Below the pieces are notes generated by a model. That model saw only the letters and a program-made list of their open reading frames with translations, was not told the origin of the DNA and ran no database searches. A stretch of DNA of 64,000 nt from Chthoniobacterales bacterium (GTDB lineage: Bacteria; Verrucomicrobiota; Verrucomicrobiia; Chthoniobacterales; UBA10450), in contig QHBM01000037.1 in NCBI GenBank assembly GCA_003244145.1, positions 1-64,000 of the forward strand, given 5' to 3'. Each line of letters begins with the position of its first letter. The first letter of the stretch is position 1. This document shows, piece after piece, positions 45,123-53,896 of this stretch. The position numbers and the translations under genes are program-made.

Positions 45123-45292
45123 ACTTACGCACCGGCGACCCGATCCGCGCGCAAAGTTTACCAAGACGACGTTCGAAACTCCGCCAGGCCGGCTCTCGCG
45201 CTGCCGAGCCGCGCGTTTGGAGAACGGATCGAGCGCCGCTACAAATCTTGCAGCACCCTTCGAAGTGGATTAGAAACGTGTCCCGCCCGCGC

Positions 45293-45364
45293 GGGTTGGT
45301 AGCTCAATGGTAGAGCAGCGCCCTTTTAAGGCGTTGGTTGTGGGTTCGAGTCCCACCCAACCCA
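45293..45364 (+). tRNA. tRNA-Lys (anticodon TTT)
   Basis: A complete cloverleaf of 72 nt. Acceptor GGGTTGG (45293-45299) pairs with CCAACCC (45357-45363), discriminator A45364. D arm GCTC...GAGC; anticodon stem GCGCC/GGCGT around loop CTTTTAA with anticodon TTT at 45325-45327; T arm GTGGG-TTCGAGT-CCCAC. CCA is not encoded. It faces the cytidine deaminase gene. Confidence 0.97.
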
Positions 45365-45374
45365 AGGCTTCGCG

Positions 45375-46355
45375 TCAGTCGGAAACGATGCGGGCAGTGT
45401 AATACTCCAGCGTCTGATCCGGTGCGTACGCGGCGAGCGCCGCCTGCGTGGCGCTGAGTTGGCTGGCCAGCGTGGGCACTTCCACCAGCACGCAACGAGT
45501 TACCACCCGGGTCGCCGTTAATGGCTGCGCCATGTTCATGAACGTCAGAGCCGATTCCAACGGGGAGAGACTCGGATTGTAGGCGGCATTTTCTGCGTAA
45601 CGCCCCGGATAAATCGAGCCATCCGCGAGCTGCACCGCGACTCCGGCATAATTATGAGATGTGTCGGTCGCGTACGGCGCATAACTGCCGGAAGCGGCGG
45701 CGAGCGCGGCGGCGATGACCGGATCAGCCGGTGCGCCGCTCTCGAGCGCAAGATCGTGCGAGCCAAGTTTGGGATCCATTAGACCGCCGGTTACACCCAG
45801 ATCGCTCGGGCCGAACGCATCGGGCAAAAACGTCGTGAGCAGCGTTATGTTGTAAGCGAGAGGATTCTTTGGATCCGACGGAAGCAAAATCGAGAGCTGC
45901 TGGGCCGTGCTCAGCTCGTAGAGAAACTGCCGACAATAACCACAAGGCGCCGCACTGATCGCGAGCGCTTGCAAGCCTGCCTCTCCGTTGAGCCAGGCGT
46001 TGTTCGTCGCGGCTTGCTCGGCGTGCGCGGTGAAACTGAGCGCGGCGCCAGAGAATTCGAAGTTCGCCCCGAGATACAAACTGCACCAGCTCGTTCCGGG
46101 AATCGGCATGCCGGCCGCGACCGCGCCGACTTGATAATGCGAGACCGGCACCACCGCGAATTGCTGCGCCACCGGCAGCAGTTGCATCATCAGCGTGCCG
46201 ATCTCGGCTTGAGGGTCGCCCACGAGGCGACCCACTGTTTCCGCCGCGAGGACCCCGCGGCTATCCCAGAGGCCGTCAATCTCCGCGCGAAGGTTTTCCG
46301 GAAAACGGTTTACCGCTTCGTTCCAAGCCGGAGTGCGGGGGGTGTTTGTTTTCAT
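45375..46355 (-). CDS. cdd: Cytidine deaminase (two-domain homodimeric type)
   Basis: Deaminates cytidine/deoxycytidine to uridines for pyrimidine salvage. 326 aa, the length of the E. coli/plant dimeric class. The catalytic domain has H111-A-E113 (TAHAEQAA) and the zinc pair C138 and C141 (PCGYCRQFLYEL). A second, inactive deaminase-like domain (about 185-320; GRYAENAA retains a fossil motif) follows. It starts 1 nt after the stop of the HAD gene, so the two are one operon. Confidence 0.95.
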   Translation of the reverse strand: MKTNTPRTPAWNEAVNRFPENLRAEIDGLWDSRGVLAAETVGRLVGDPQAEIGTLMMQLLPVAQQFAVVPVSHYQVGAVAAGMPIPGTSWCSLYLGANFEFSGAALSFTAHAEQAATNNAWLNGEAGLQALAISAAPCGYCRQFLYELSTAQQLSILLPSDPKNPLAYNITLLTTFLPDAFGPSDLGVTGGLMDPKLGSHDLALESGAPADPVIAAALAAASGSYAPYATDTSHNYAGVAVQLADGSIYPGRYAENAAYNPSLSPLESALTFMNMAQPLTATRVVTRCVLVEVPTLASQLSATQAALAAYAPDQTLEYYTARIVSD

Positions 46356-46356
46356 G

Positions 46357-47022
46357 CTACGAATCTAGAACAGGCAACAGATCTCGCAGCGAATGTTTTG
46401 GGCGTTCCAGCTCGAATACTTCCAATCCCGCGGAACGCGCCGCCGCCCAATCGCGCTCCCGATCATCGCCAATGTGCAGTACCTCGTCTGGTTGAAGATC
46501 GGCGAGCCGAAGCGCGCGCCGAAAAATTTCCGGATCGGGTTTGTCCGCGCCGATCTCGCTCGAAATGAAGAGGTGGGCGAAGAATTTCGAAACTCCGAGC
46601 TGCTCGAGGATCATGCGCAAACGGCCGTCGAAATTTGAGACAACCGCGAGCTGAAAATGCGTCCGCAAATTCTCCAGGATCTCGACAACCTCGGGATAAA
46701 GCTCCCACACCCCCGCTTCCGCGAAATGTTCGTAGGCGATTTCAAAGAAATTGTCGCGATCGAGTTCTTCGAGCGAGGGCGCGACATCAATCAAAATCAC
46801 CTCGACCAATTGCCTCCACCAATCCTTGTCGTCGTTCTCGCGCGGGCCCTCGATCGCCGCGCGGAGCGGCATCGATTTCCACGCGGCAGCGAAGGCGCGA
46901 CCAAGCTCGGCCGCGTCCAGGTTCAACCCAAGCTCGCCGCCCACCACCGCGTAATGCCGGCCGACGCTTCCGTTGAGATGGAGCAGCGTTCCCGCGGCAT
47001 CGAAAAAGATCGCCTTCAGCAC
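46357..47022 (-). CDS. HAD-superfamily hydrolase
   Basis: A 221-aa HAD-IA protein. Motif I FFDAAGTLL has nucleophile D8, but the usual second Asp is Ala10, as in haloacid dehalogenase/HDHD3-like members. Motif II VVSNFDG is near 130, the motif III Lys in GADKPDPEIF near 160, and motif IV HIGDDRERD near 185. The substrate is unknown; linkage to cytidine deaminase hints at a nucleotide-related phosphatase (inference). Divergent from the ECF gene at 47094. Confidence 0.88.
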   Translation of the reverse strand: MLKAIFFDAAGTLLHLNGSVGRHYAVVGGELGLNLDAAELGRAFAAAWKSMPLRAAIEGPRENDDKDWWRQLVEVILIDVAPSLEELDRDNFFEIAYEHFAEAGVWELYPEVVEILENLRTHFQLAVVSNFDGRLRMILEQLGVSKFFAHLFISSEIGADKPDPEIFRRALRLADLQPDEVLHIGDDRERDWAAARSAGLEVFELERPKHSLRDLLPVLDS

Positions 47023-47093
47023 ATTGCCTTTGTTTTGTTTGTAACCACCGGGTCACGGCCGGCGTCTTAGGCGTGTGTGGCGAATGCTGTTCG

Positions 47094-47682
47094 ATGTCAA
47101 GCGACCGATTTGATGAGGCGGCGTGTTTGCGGGCGGTCCGGGAGCGCGACGAATCGGCTTGCCGCAGACTCGTCGAGCATCTCTATCCCGCCGTCATTCG
47201 CATCGTGCGCGCTCACCTGCCCCCGCGACGCGGAAGAAGATTTGGCGCAGGAAATTTTTATGAAAATGTTCGCGCGGCTCGATCAGTACCGGGAAAAGGT
47301 CCCGCTCGAACGCTGGGTCGCGCGGATCGCGATCACGACCTGCTATGACCGGCTGCGCGCGCAGCAACGCCGGCCGGAGTTGCGCCACGCGGATCTTTCG
47401 ATCGAAGAACGCGAGAGGATCGACCGCGTGACCGCCGATACCTCGGGCGAATCCGACGTCGCGGCTTTTGCGGCGCGTGAACTTGTCGAACAATTGCTCG
47501 ACCGGCTCAATCCGCGCGATCGCCTCGTCATTACTCTGCTCGAGCTGGAGCAACGCTCCGTCGCCGAAATCCACGACGTTACCGGTTGGAGCCATTCGCT
47601 CATCAAGGTCTGCGCCTTTCGCGCGCGGCAAAAATTGCGCAAGGAATGGGGACGTCTGGAGAAACAAGAGGCACGCAGATGA
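47094..47682 (+). CDS. ECF sigma factor, interrupted by a +1 frameshift
   Basis: Two overlapping frames together make a normal ~195-aa ECF sigma factor. The first, from ATG 47094 (MSSDRFDEAACLRAV), encodes region 2 start up to VRAHLP; the second continues DAEEDLAQEIFMKMFARL, then region 4 (SVAEIHDVTGWSHSLIKV). The switch falls in a run of five C near 47219-47223; removing one C restores a single frame (HLPRDAEED). It may be a sequencing indel, a recent mutation, or slippage. The region 4 frame stops with ATGA coupling to the next gene. Confidence 0.8.
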
Positions 47683-47960
47683 AGCCGGAACGTTTGGAAG
47701 ATTTACTGGCACTGGCGCGCCGATCGCGGCCGGCGCGATCGGAGGAAGCCCCTCCATTTTTTGCTCAACGTGTGGTGGCCCTCTGGTTGAGCGCGGCGGA
47801 GGACGACGCGCCGTCGCTCTGGGAAAGATTCGCTCTGCGCGGCGCTGCCTTCTCGGCCATCGCGGTGATGGTTGCGCTCGCCCTCAACGCCGCCGCGTGG
47901 CCCGGTGCTAACGATGAAGGCGATCTCGATTACACCGCGGACATTTTTTTATTGCCATGA
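47679..47960 (+). CDS. Putative anti-sigma membrane protein
   Basis: A 93-aa protein coupled to the ECF gene by an ATGA overlap. N-terminal cytoplasmic part (MKPERLEDLLALARRS) with a PPFFAQRVVALW motif, then one transmembrane helix (AAFSAIAVMVALALNAAAW, about 55-73) and a short acidic periplasmic tail. Size, topology and position fit an anti-sigma-type partner. The PFFA motif recurs in the protein at 5485. No zinc-binding H-x3-C-x2-C motif is present. Confidence 0.75.
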   Translation: MKPERLEDLLALARRSRPARSEEAPPFFAQRVVALWLSAAEDDAPSLWERFALRGAAFSAIAVMVALALNAAAWPGANDEGDLDYTADIFLLP

Positions 47961-48361
47961 ATCCCATCGCTCGCTGGAAAGTTGTTCTGCCACTTGTCGG
48001 CATCTTCTTCGCTGGATCGCTCACTGGGGCGTTCTTGACGGTTGCAATCGCAAAACACGAAGTGCGCCGTCAAAGCGACCCGACGCAATGGGTCCAGTTG
48101 ACGATGAATCGCTGGAAAGCGCGGCTGCGGTTAACGCCGGCGCAGGAGGAAAAATTGAAGCCGATCGTGGAAGCGACCGTGAACGACCTCCGCGCCCTAC
48201 GCGAAATCGATTTGCGTTCAACCGATGAAATCCTCGGCCGCGCCCAGGCCCGCATCGATCCGGAGCTGGGTCCGGTGCAACGCGCGCGTCTCCAGAAAAT
48301 GCGCGACGCGCGCAAACGGCGGCTCCAGGAGTGGCTCAATATTCCTGCCGCCAGCCGCTGA
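47957..48361 (+). CDS. Periplasmic Spy/CpxP-like sensor protein
   Basis: A 134-aa protein: one N-terminal membrane helix (VVLPLVGIFFAGSLTGAFLTVAI) and a helical periplasmic domain with RLTPAQEEKLKPIV, an LTxxQ-type motif seen in Spy/CpxP and heavy-metal sensors (CnrX-like). Arg-rich end. ATGA overlap with the preceding gene makes a sigma/anti-sigma/sensor cassette, as known for envelope-stress ECF systems. The signal sensed is unknown. Confidence 0.75.
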   Translation: MNPIARWKVVLPLVGIFFAGSLTGAFLTVAIAKHEVRRQSDPTQWVQLTMNRWKARLRLTPAQEEKLKPIVEATVNDLRALREIDLRSTDEILGRAQARIDPELGPVQRARLQKMRDARKRRLQEWLNIPAASR

Positions 48362-48402
48362 TCGTGCTTTTCATCGAGTGAGCGTTTCGTTATGAGACGC
48401 GC

Positions 48403-49059
48403 ATGTTCGAGCGCCTTCTCACGGAGCCGAAATGGACCCAATCGCGTCGCGAAGAAATCGCGAATAGCGTGAGCCACGGCGTCGGCCTGGCGGCGGCGCT
48501 GGCCGCGGCGCCCTTTCTCGTAGTTGCCGCGGCGCAGCACGAAAACTCGCTCTTTCTCTTCGGGACGATTCTGTTCGTCGCGACCATGCTGCTCCTCTAT
48601 CTCTGCTCGACGCTCTACCACGCCTGGCCGCAAACACGGCTGAAATGCGTTTTGCAGGTCATCGATCATTCCGCGATTTTTCTTCTCATCGCGGGCACCT
48701 ATTCGCCTTTCACTCTCGGCCCGCTCCGCGGCCCCTGGGGTTGGACGATTTTTGTCCTCATCTGGCTTCTGGCGATTTTCGGCGTGTTAATGAAATTGCG
48801 CAGCGGCGTTCGGTTCAAAAAAATTTCGTTATCTCTTTATCTCGGAATGGGCTGGCTGGTTCTGATCGTGGTCCGTCCGCTCGTGTCCGCCGTACCGCTG
48901 GAAACTTTGGTTTGGCTTTTCGCCGGCGGCGTCGCTTACACCGGCGGCGTCATTTTTTTCGTAAACGACCATGCGCGTTACCGCCATTTCGTGTGGCACC
49001 TCTTCGTGCTCGCCGGCACGCTCTGCCATTTCTGCGCAATTTTTTCCTTCGCCGCCTGA
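48403..49059 (+). CDS. Haemolysin III / PAQR-family membrane protein
   Basis: A 218-aa protein with seven predicted transmembrane helices. Family signatures: ANSVSHGVGLAAALAAAP near 21-38 (conserved S-x-x-H), LYLCSTLYHAWP near 66-77 and DHSAIFLLIAGTYSP near 87-101, then HFVWHLFVLAGTLCHF at the end, giving the metal-site histidines. Bacterial members are named haemolysin III, but most probably act as membrane hydrolases or receptors. It lies just downstream of the sensor cassette. Confidence 0.9.
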   Translation: MFERLLTEPKWTQSRREEIANSVSHGVGLAAALAAAPFLVVAAAQHENSLFLFGTILFVATMLLLYLCSTLYHAWPQTRLKCVLQVIDHSAIFLLIAGTYSPFTLGPLRGPWGWTIFVLIWLLAIFGVLMKLRSGVRFKKISLSLYLGMGWLVLIVVRPLVSAVPLETLVWLFAGGVAYTGGVIFFVNDHARYRHFVWHLFVLAGTLCHFCAIFSFAA

Positions 49060-49108
49060 GTCCGTTGTAGCCACGACCGGGCGGGCGGTGTTTGATATCA
49101 AACCGCGC

Positions 49109-50212
49109 ATGTTACCTGTCGAACACAATGATCCCGTTAACGCCAGAATCCTCGCGATCTCGGAAGACAAGATCGCAGGGTTCGTCCGCGAACCGTTCGA
49201 GGAGATCGCGCGGCGTTCCGATGTGCCGGTGGAGACCGTGATGGCGCGCATCGCGGCCATGCTGGAAGCCGGAACCGTGCGCCGGGTCCGGCAAACCCTT
49301 CTTGCCACTAATCTGGCCGATGGCGCGCTCGTCGCCTGGAAAGTCGTGCCAGAAAAAATCGACGCGGCTTTCGATTACATGTCGCAACAGGACCCGTTCT
49401 CCGGTCACGTCGTCCTGCGCTCGACCGATTCGGTGACGCCCGGATCGGAATACAAACTTTGGACGACGCTGAAAGCCCCGCGCGGATTTTCCCTTCAACA
49501 CCACGGCGAATTGCTCGCGAAAAAAGTTGGCGCCGAACATTTCCGGCTCATGCCGGCGAAAGGAATTTTCACCCTGGGCGTCGGTCACGTCAGACGGAAA
49601 ACGATCGAGCCTGGCAGCAAAGCCGACCAGCCCGCGACGATGGCGCCGGTCCACGTCGCGGAGGTGAGCGAGGCGGAGTGGAAGGTCTTGCTCGCGTTGA
49701 AGCGCGAGTTCGCGTCGGACGAGATTGCGCCTTCACCGTGGCGAGCCCGCGCGGCAGAAGCGGGCCTTTCTCTGGACGAATTTTGTCGGGTAGCCGAGTC
49801 GCTCAACGCGCGAAAAATCATCGGACGTTTCTCGACTTTCCTAGAGCACGTCAAACCTTCCGCGGGTGGCGTGCGCGTCACGCGTTTCAACGCGCTCTTT
49901 CATTGGGCGGTGCCGACCGGCCGGGAAATGGAGGCGGGCGGCGAAGTCGGACGACACCACATTCTCACTCATTGTTATTGGCGCGAAGCCGGCGAGGAAT
50001 TCCGCAACGTCAATATCATGGCCGTCGCGCACGGCACCGACAAAGAGCTGCTTCTTCGGCACAAGGCTGCGATCGACCAGCATCTTCAGGAGTGCGGCAT
50101 TCCCGTTTCCTACACGAATGTTTTCTGGGGCGGACGAAGCGAGATCAAACCTTCCGAGATTTCGCCTGAGATTTATCGCACCTGGCTGCGCGAGATGGAG
50201 GCCGTAGCGTGA
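49109..50212 (+). CDS. Tandem Lrp/AsnC-like protein related to siroheme decarboxylases
   Basis: A 367-aa protein with two modules. The first (about 5-170) has a winged-helix part (FEEIARRSDVPVETVMARI, GTVRRVRQTL) and a ferredoxin-like part with YKLWTTLK, which parallels the Y-N-L-W-F-T segment of AhbA/AhbB and NirD/L/G/H siroheme decarboxylases. The second (about 185-360) repeats this with RVTRFNALFHW and HILTHCYWRE. It may be a haem-pathway enzyme or a regulator; no other haem gene is near, so the function is open. The start MLPVEHND is chosen to avoid overlap with the haemolysin gene. Confidence 0.6.
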   Translation: MLPVEHNDPVNARILAISEDKIAGFVREPFEEIARRSDVPVETVMARIAAMLEAGTVRRVRQTLLATNLADGALVAWKVVPEKIDAAFDYMSQQDPFSGHVVLRSTDSVTPGSEYKLWTTLKAPRGFSLQHHGELLAKKVGAEHFRLMPAKGIFTLGVGHVRRKTIEPGSKADQPATMAPVHVAEVSEAEWKVLLALKREFASDEIAPSPWRARAAEAGLSLDEFCRVAESLNARKIIGRFSTFLEHVKPSAGGVRVTRFNALFHWAVPTGREMEAGGEVGRHHILTHCYWREAGEEFRNVNIMAVAHGTDKELLLRHKAAIDQHLQECGIPVSYTNVFWGGRSEIKPSEISPEIYRTWLREMEAVA

Positions 50213-50390
50213 ATTTCCATCGATTACTGCCAACTTTCGGAGTGACCATCGGAGGCAGTAGTCTAAATGCGCGCAATAATGAAGTAGGTCGGCTTTGGGC
50301 ATTGCCTGTTGCGCTGATCTCGTTCGCGATCGCGAATCTTGCGTAATCAAATATTCGCCGCAGCACGGCCGTTTGTTACAGTAGGGACCA

Positions 50391-52121
50391 ATGATCACAC
50401 GTTTGCGAGTTCAGAACTTTAAACGATTCGCTGACGCCGACCTTGAACTGGGCCAAGCCGTCGTCTTCATCGGTCCAAACAATTCAGGCAAGACAACCGC
50501 TCTACAAGCATTAGCCCTTTGGGACGTTGGTCTTCGCAGGTGGAATGAAAAGCGCGGTGGAAAGACTTCCCCCGAGAAACGGCCAGGCGTTACGATCAAT
50601 CGCCGAGACCTAATCGCGATTCCTGTGCCGGACGCCAATTTGCTTTGGCGCAATCTCCACGTCCGCGATGTGCGCACCGTCGACGGCAAACCTCAGACCC
50701 AAAATATCCGAATCGACATAACCGTGGACGGCGTCACCGAAGGGCAAACTTGGTCTTGTGGATTGGAATTCGACTATGCAAATGAAGAATCATTCTATTG
50801 CAGACCGCTTCGGCTAAGTAATGATCGACAGCCGGTCCGCATGCCTGTGCCGCCGGAAGCGGGGGCGACGCGATTCGCATTTCTGCCGCCTATGTCCGGC
50901 TTGGCTGCCACGGAGCCAAAATGGGAGTCTGGGCGGATTAACGTACTCCTAGGCGAAGGCCAGACCGCTCAGGTGCTTCGAAACCTCTGTTTCCAACTTT
51001 ACGAACAGCCTGAACCAAAAGTCGCATGGAAGGAAATTATTCGCTGTATTGAATCGCTTTTCGGTGCCTCTCTCCAACCACCTGTATTCATCAAGGAGCG
51101 CGGGGAGATTACGATGGCATACAGAGACAGCGAAGGGGGCTCCCTTGATTTGTCCTGCTCCGGAAGAGGCCTTCAACAAACACTCCTTTTGCTCGCACAT
51201 CTTCATGCCAATCCGAAGACCATCCTCCTGTTAGATGAACCTGACGCTCACCTAGAGGTTCTTCGGCAGCGTCAGATTTACCAATTATTGACTGAAGTCG
51301 CTTCGCAACAGGGATCTCAGATAATTGCCGCCAGCCACTCTGAAGTCGTCTTAAACGAGGCTGCTAATCGCGATGTCGTTATCGCATTCGTCGGCTCACC
51401 CCACCGGATAGACGATCGAGGCCAACAAGTCATCAAGGCCCTAACTGACATCGGATTTGACCAGTATTATCAAGCGGAGATTAAGGGGTGGGTGCTTTAT
51501 TTGGAGGGATCGACTGATCTCGCAATACTCCAAGCTTTCGCGTCCACTCTACAGCATCGCGCCGTCTCGATACTGGAACGCCCGTTCGTCCACTACGTGA
51601 CTACCAACCTGCCGAGCCGCGCGCGCGAACACTTCTTTGGGATATTGGAGGCAAAGCCTGATTTGGTCGGATTCGCACTGTTCGATAATCTCGACAAGGC
51701 GCTTCAAAGTGACACTCCCTTGACTGAAGCCATGTGGGAGAAACGTGAGATCGAGAATTATCTATGCAAGGAATCGGTCCTCATCCAATACGCTCGCAAC
51801 GATCAACCTAACGATCTGTTCGGCCAAGCTGAAGCCGAGCGGCGCGAGCGGGCCATGCGGGAGTGCATCGACGAGGTTTCAGGTGCGCTGCGCACACTGG
51901 GTAAACCTGGTCCATGGTCCGCAGAGGTAAAGGCGAGCGACGATTTTCTTACACCGGTGTTTGAGCTCTTTTTTCAAAAGCTTGAGTTGCCGAATCTGTT
52001 AAGAAAAACTGACTATCACATTTTGGCCGGTTTCGTGGCGAAGGAAGACATTTCGGATGAGGTAACCGCGAAGCTCGACGGGATTGCCTCAGTCGCCGAA
52101 AAAGCGCATCCGAAGGGCTAA
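50391..52121 (+). CDS. OLD-family AAA ATPase with TOPRIM nuclease-like domain
   Basis: A 576-aa protein. N-terminal ABC-type ATPase with Walker A GPNNSGKT (28-35), signature region CSGRGLQQTLLLLAHL near 261, Walker B TILLLDEPDAHL near 280 and the H-loop IIAASHSEVV near 315. The C-terminal TOPRIM-like part has LYLEGSTDLAIL near 372, FALFDNLD near 430 and EKREIENYL near 453. This architecture is shared by OLD nucleases and the ATPase parts of Gabija/PARIS-type defence systems. No partner gene is adjacent. Its composition looks less GC-rich than its neighbours, suggesting acquisition. Confidence 0.85.
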   Translation: MITRLRVQNFKRFADADLELGQAVVFIGPNNSGKTTALQALALWDVGLRRWNEKRGGKTSPEKRPGVTINRRDLIAIPVPDANLLWRNLHVRDVRTVDGKPQTQNIRIDITVDGVTEGQTWSCGLEFDYANEESFYCRPLRLSNDRQPVRMPVPPEAGATRFAFLPPMSGLAATEPKWESGRINVLLGEGQTAQVLRNLCFQLYEQPEPKVAWKEIIRCIESLFGASLQPPVFIKERGEITMAYRDSEGGSLDLSCSGRGLQQTLLLLAHLHANPKTILLLDEPDAHLEVLRQRQIYQLLTEVASQQGSQIIAASHSEVVLNEAANRDVVIAFVGSPHRIDDRGQQVIKALTDIGFDQYYQAEIKGWVLYLEGSTDLAILQAFASTLQHRAVSILERPFVHYVTTNLPSRAREHFFGILEAKPDLVGFALFDNLDKALQSDTPLTEAMWEKREIENYLCKESVLIQYARNDQPNDLFGQAEAERRERAMRECIDEVSGALRTLGKPGPWSAEVKASDDFLTPVFELFFQKLELPNLLRKTDYHILAGFVAKEDISDEVTAKLDGIASVAEKAHPKG

Positions 52122-52177
52122 ACTGAATTCCTGAATTTGCACGTGCGTCATTGGTTTTCATTTTTGCGCCACGTCCG

Positions 52178-52212
52178 AACGTGCTGCGGGTTTTCGAAAC
52201 CCGAAACACGTT
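52178..52212 (+). promoter_or_regulatory. Stem-loop upstream of trpD
   Basis: Outer arms AACGTG (52178-52183) and CACGTT (52207-52212) enclose a perfect inner stem CGGGTTT-tcg-AAACCCG (52187-52203). It lies 15 nt before the first possible trpD start. No T-run follows, so translational or mRNA-stability control is more likely than termination (inference). Confidence 0.4.
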
Positions 52213-52227
52213 GGAAGCCCTGAGAAG

Positions 52228-53286
52228 GTGTCCCCGCCTGAAATGAAAGCGCTCATCGGAAAAATGCGGAGCGGTCTGGATTTGAGTTCCGGCGACATCA
52301 ACTACGCCATGTCGCTCCTCCTTTCCGACGCGACCGACGACGATATGAAGGCGGAGTTTCTCACCGCCTTGCACAACAAGGGCGAAAGCGTGGAAGAGAT
52401 TGTCGCTTTCGTGCAGCAACTGGTCGACCGCGCGATCGATCCGCTGATCGATCCGAAAAAATTGGCGGGACCAATGATCGATGTTTGCGGCACGGGCGGA
52501 GACGGGCTCGACCTCTTCAACGTTTCGACGACGATCATGTTCGTGCTCGCCGCCGGCGGCGCGGCAGTGGTGAAGCATGGCAATCGCAGCGTCACCTCGC
52601 GCTGCGGCAGTGCCGATGTGCTCGAGGCTTTAGGCGTGCAAATCGCCCTGCCGCCAGAGCGCTTGAAGGAATGCGTGGAGCGGCTGGGACTCTGCTTCAT
52701 TTTCGCGCGGCAATATCATCCAGCCTATCGCGCGATCGCCGAGATGCGGCAGCGTTTGGCCCGCGAGAATATCCGGACAATTTTCAATTTGCTCGGACCC
52801 CTCTTGAATCCCGCGCGCCCGTCCCGCCAGCTCATCGGGGTGTTTTCGCCACGCCTGACCGGCGTCTTTGCCGATGTGCTGCGCCGTCTCGGACGGGAAT
52901 GCGCCTGGGTCGTGCACGGTCTCACTGAAACAGGAGAAGGCATGGACGACATCTCGACCAGCGGCGTCACCACCCGCGCCGAGTTGCTGAACGGCAAGAT
53001 CGTTTCCGGGCTGATCGATCCGCGCTGGCTCAATATTCCATCGGCTGCCCTGGACGATTTGCGCGGCGGTGACGCGACGGAAAACGCCGGTTATCTCGCA
53101 GGCATCCTGTCCGGAGAAATCCAGGGCGCGAAGCGCGATCTGACTCTGGTCAACGCCGCCGGCGGATTCGTAGTGGCCGGGCTTTGTCGCGACATGAACG
53201 AAGGAATCGCGCTCGCTCGCTCGCAGATCGACAGCGGCCGGGCGCTGGCGAAATTGCGCGCCCTGCAACAATTCGGCGCGAATTGA
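52228..53286 (+). CDS. trpD: Anthranilate phosphoribosyltransferase
   Basis: Transfers phosphoribose to anthranilate, step two of tryptophan synthesis. 352 aa from a GTG at 52228, or 347 from the ATG at 52243 (MKALIGKM), which fits the family start better. PRPP-binding motif VCGTGGDG is near 88-95, KHGNRSVTSRCGSADVLE near 116-133, and the second catalytic region GMDDIS near 236. It stands apart from other trp genes; none is in the window. Confidence 0.95.
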   Translation: MSPPEMKALIGKMRSGLDLSSGDINYAMSLLLSDATDDDMKAEFLTALHNKGESVEEIVAFVQQLVDRAIDPLIDPKKLAGPMIDVCGTGGDGLDLFNVSTTIMFVLAAGGAAVVKHGNRSVTSRCGSADVLEALGVQIALPPERLKECVERLGLCFIFARQYHPAYRAIAEMRQRLARENIRTIFNLLGPLLNPARPSRQLIGVFSPRLTGVFADVLRRLGRECAWVVHGLTETGEGMDDISTSGVTTRAELLNGKIVSGLIDPRWLNIPSAALDDLRGGDATENAGYLAGILSGEIQGAKRDLTLVNAAGGFVVAGLCRDMNEGIALARSQIDSGRALAKLRALQQFGAN

Positions 53287-53293
53287 AACCTTT

Positions 53294-53896
53294 TCAGGCT
53301 CGCGGAGCGAGCCGCTGAAGCAACGCAATTGCCAGGTTGACGCGCGCGATCTTCCTCCCCGTCGCCATGGCGAGCGATCCGGCGGACGCTCGCAACTCTT
53401 CCGGGAAATCCTCGATCGTTTGGTTCACGTTAATCCCGATGCCCGCCACGGCGACGTAACTTCCGTCGCGGGCGGTTCTGCCTTCCACGAGCACGCCGGC
53501 TACTTTTCGTCCCTCGACGTAGATGTCATTAGGCGGCTGGATCGAAGCGGCGCAGCCCGTTTGCTCGCGGATAGTGGCCGCGACCACGTCCGCCAGCAGC
53601 GAAGTCAGTTGCGGCGAATCGCGCAAACTCATGGCCGGGCGCAGCAGAACGGAAAACCACAAACCTTGATACGGGGCCGATTCCCAGCGGCGGCCGTACT
53701 GGCCGCGGCCCGCCGTTTGCCGCTCGGCAAAAACAACAAATCCTTCCGACGCACCGCGCTCCGCGGCCTCCCAGGCGAGATCGTTGGTCGAGCGCGCTTC
53801 TTCCACGATGACGATTTCATTGCCGATGCGACCCTCCCCCAACCCGGCGCGAAGTTCGTCCGCGATCAGCCGATCGCCGGGATCAGCTTCCGACAT
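53294..53896 (-). CDS. birA: Biotin--[acetyl-CoA carboxylase] ligase
   Basis: Attaches biotin to the carboxyl carrier protein. 200 aa with the catalytic core only: ARSTNDLAWE near 34, the biotinyl-AMP loop GRGQYGRRW near 64-72, LWFSVLLRP near 78, and KVAGVLVEGR near 129. There is no N-terminal DNA-binding domain, so it is not the E. coli-type repressor, and the C-terminal SH3-like domain is also largely missing. Its start overlaps the nadC stop by 14 nt; the order guaD-nadC-birA looks like one operon. Confidence 0.92.
   Translation of the reverse strand: MSEADPGDRLIADELRAGLGEGRIGNEIVIVEEARSTNDLAWEAAERGASEGFVVFAERQTAGRGQYGRRWESAPYQGLWFSVLLRPAMSLRDSPQLTSLLADVVAATIREQTGCAASIQPPNDIYVEGRKVAGVLVEGRTARDGSYVAVAGIGINVNQTIEDFPEELRASAGSLAMATGRKIARVNLAIALLQRLAPRA

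Noticed and set aside
46357-47022. HAD gene as inactive because of Ala in place of the second motif I Asp
   Set aside because: FDA-x-GT is normal in haloacid dehalogenase/HDHD3-like members, so loss of activity is not implied.
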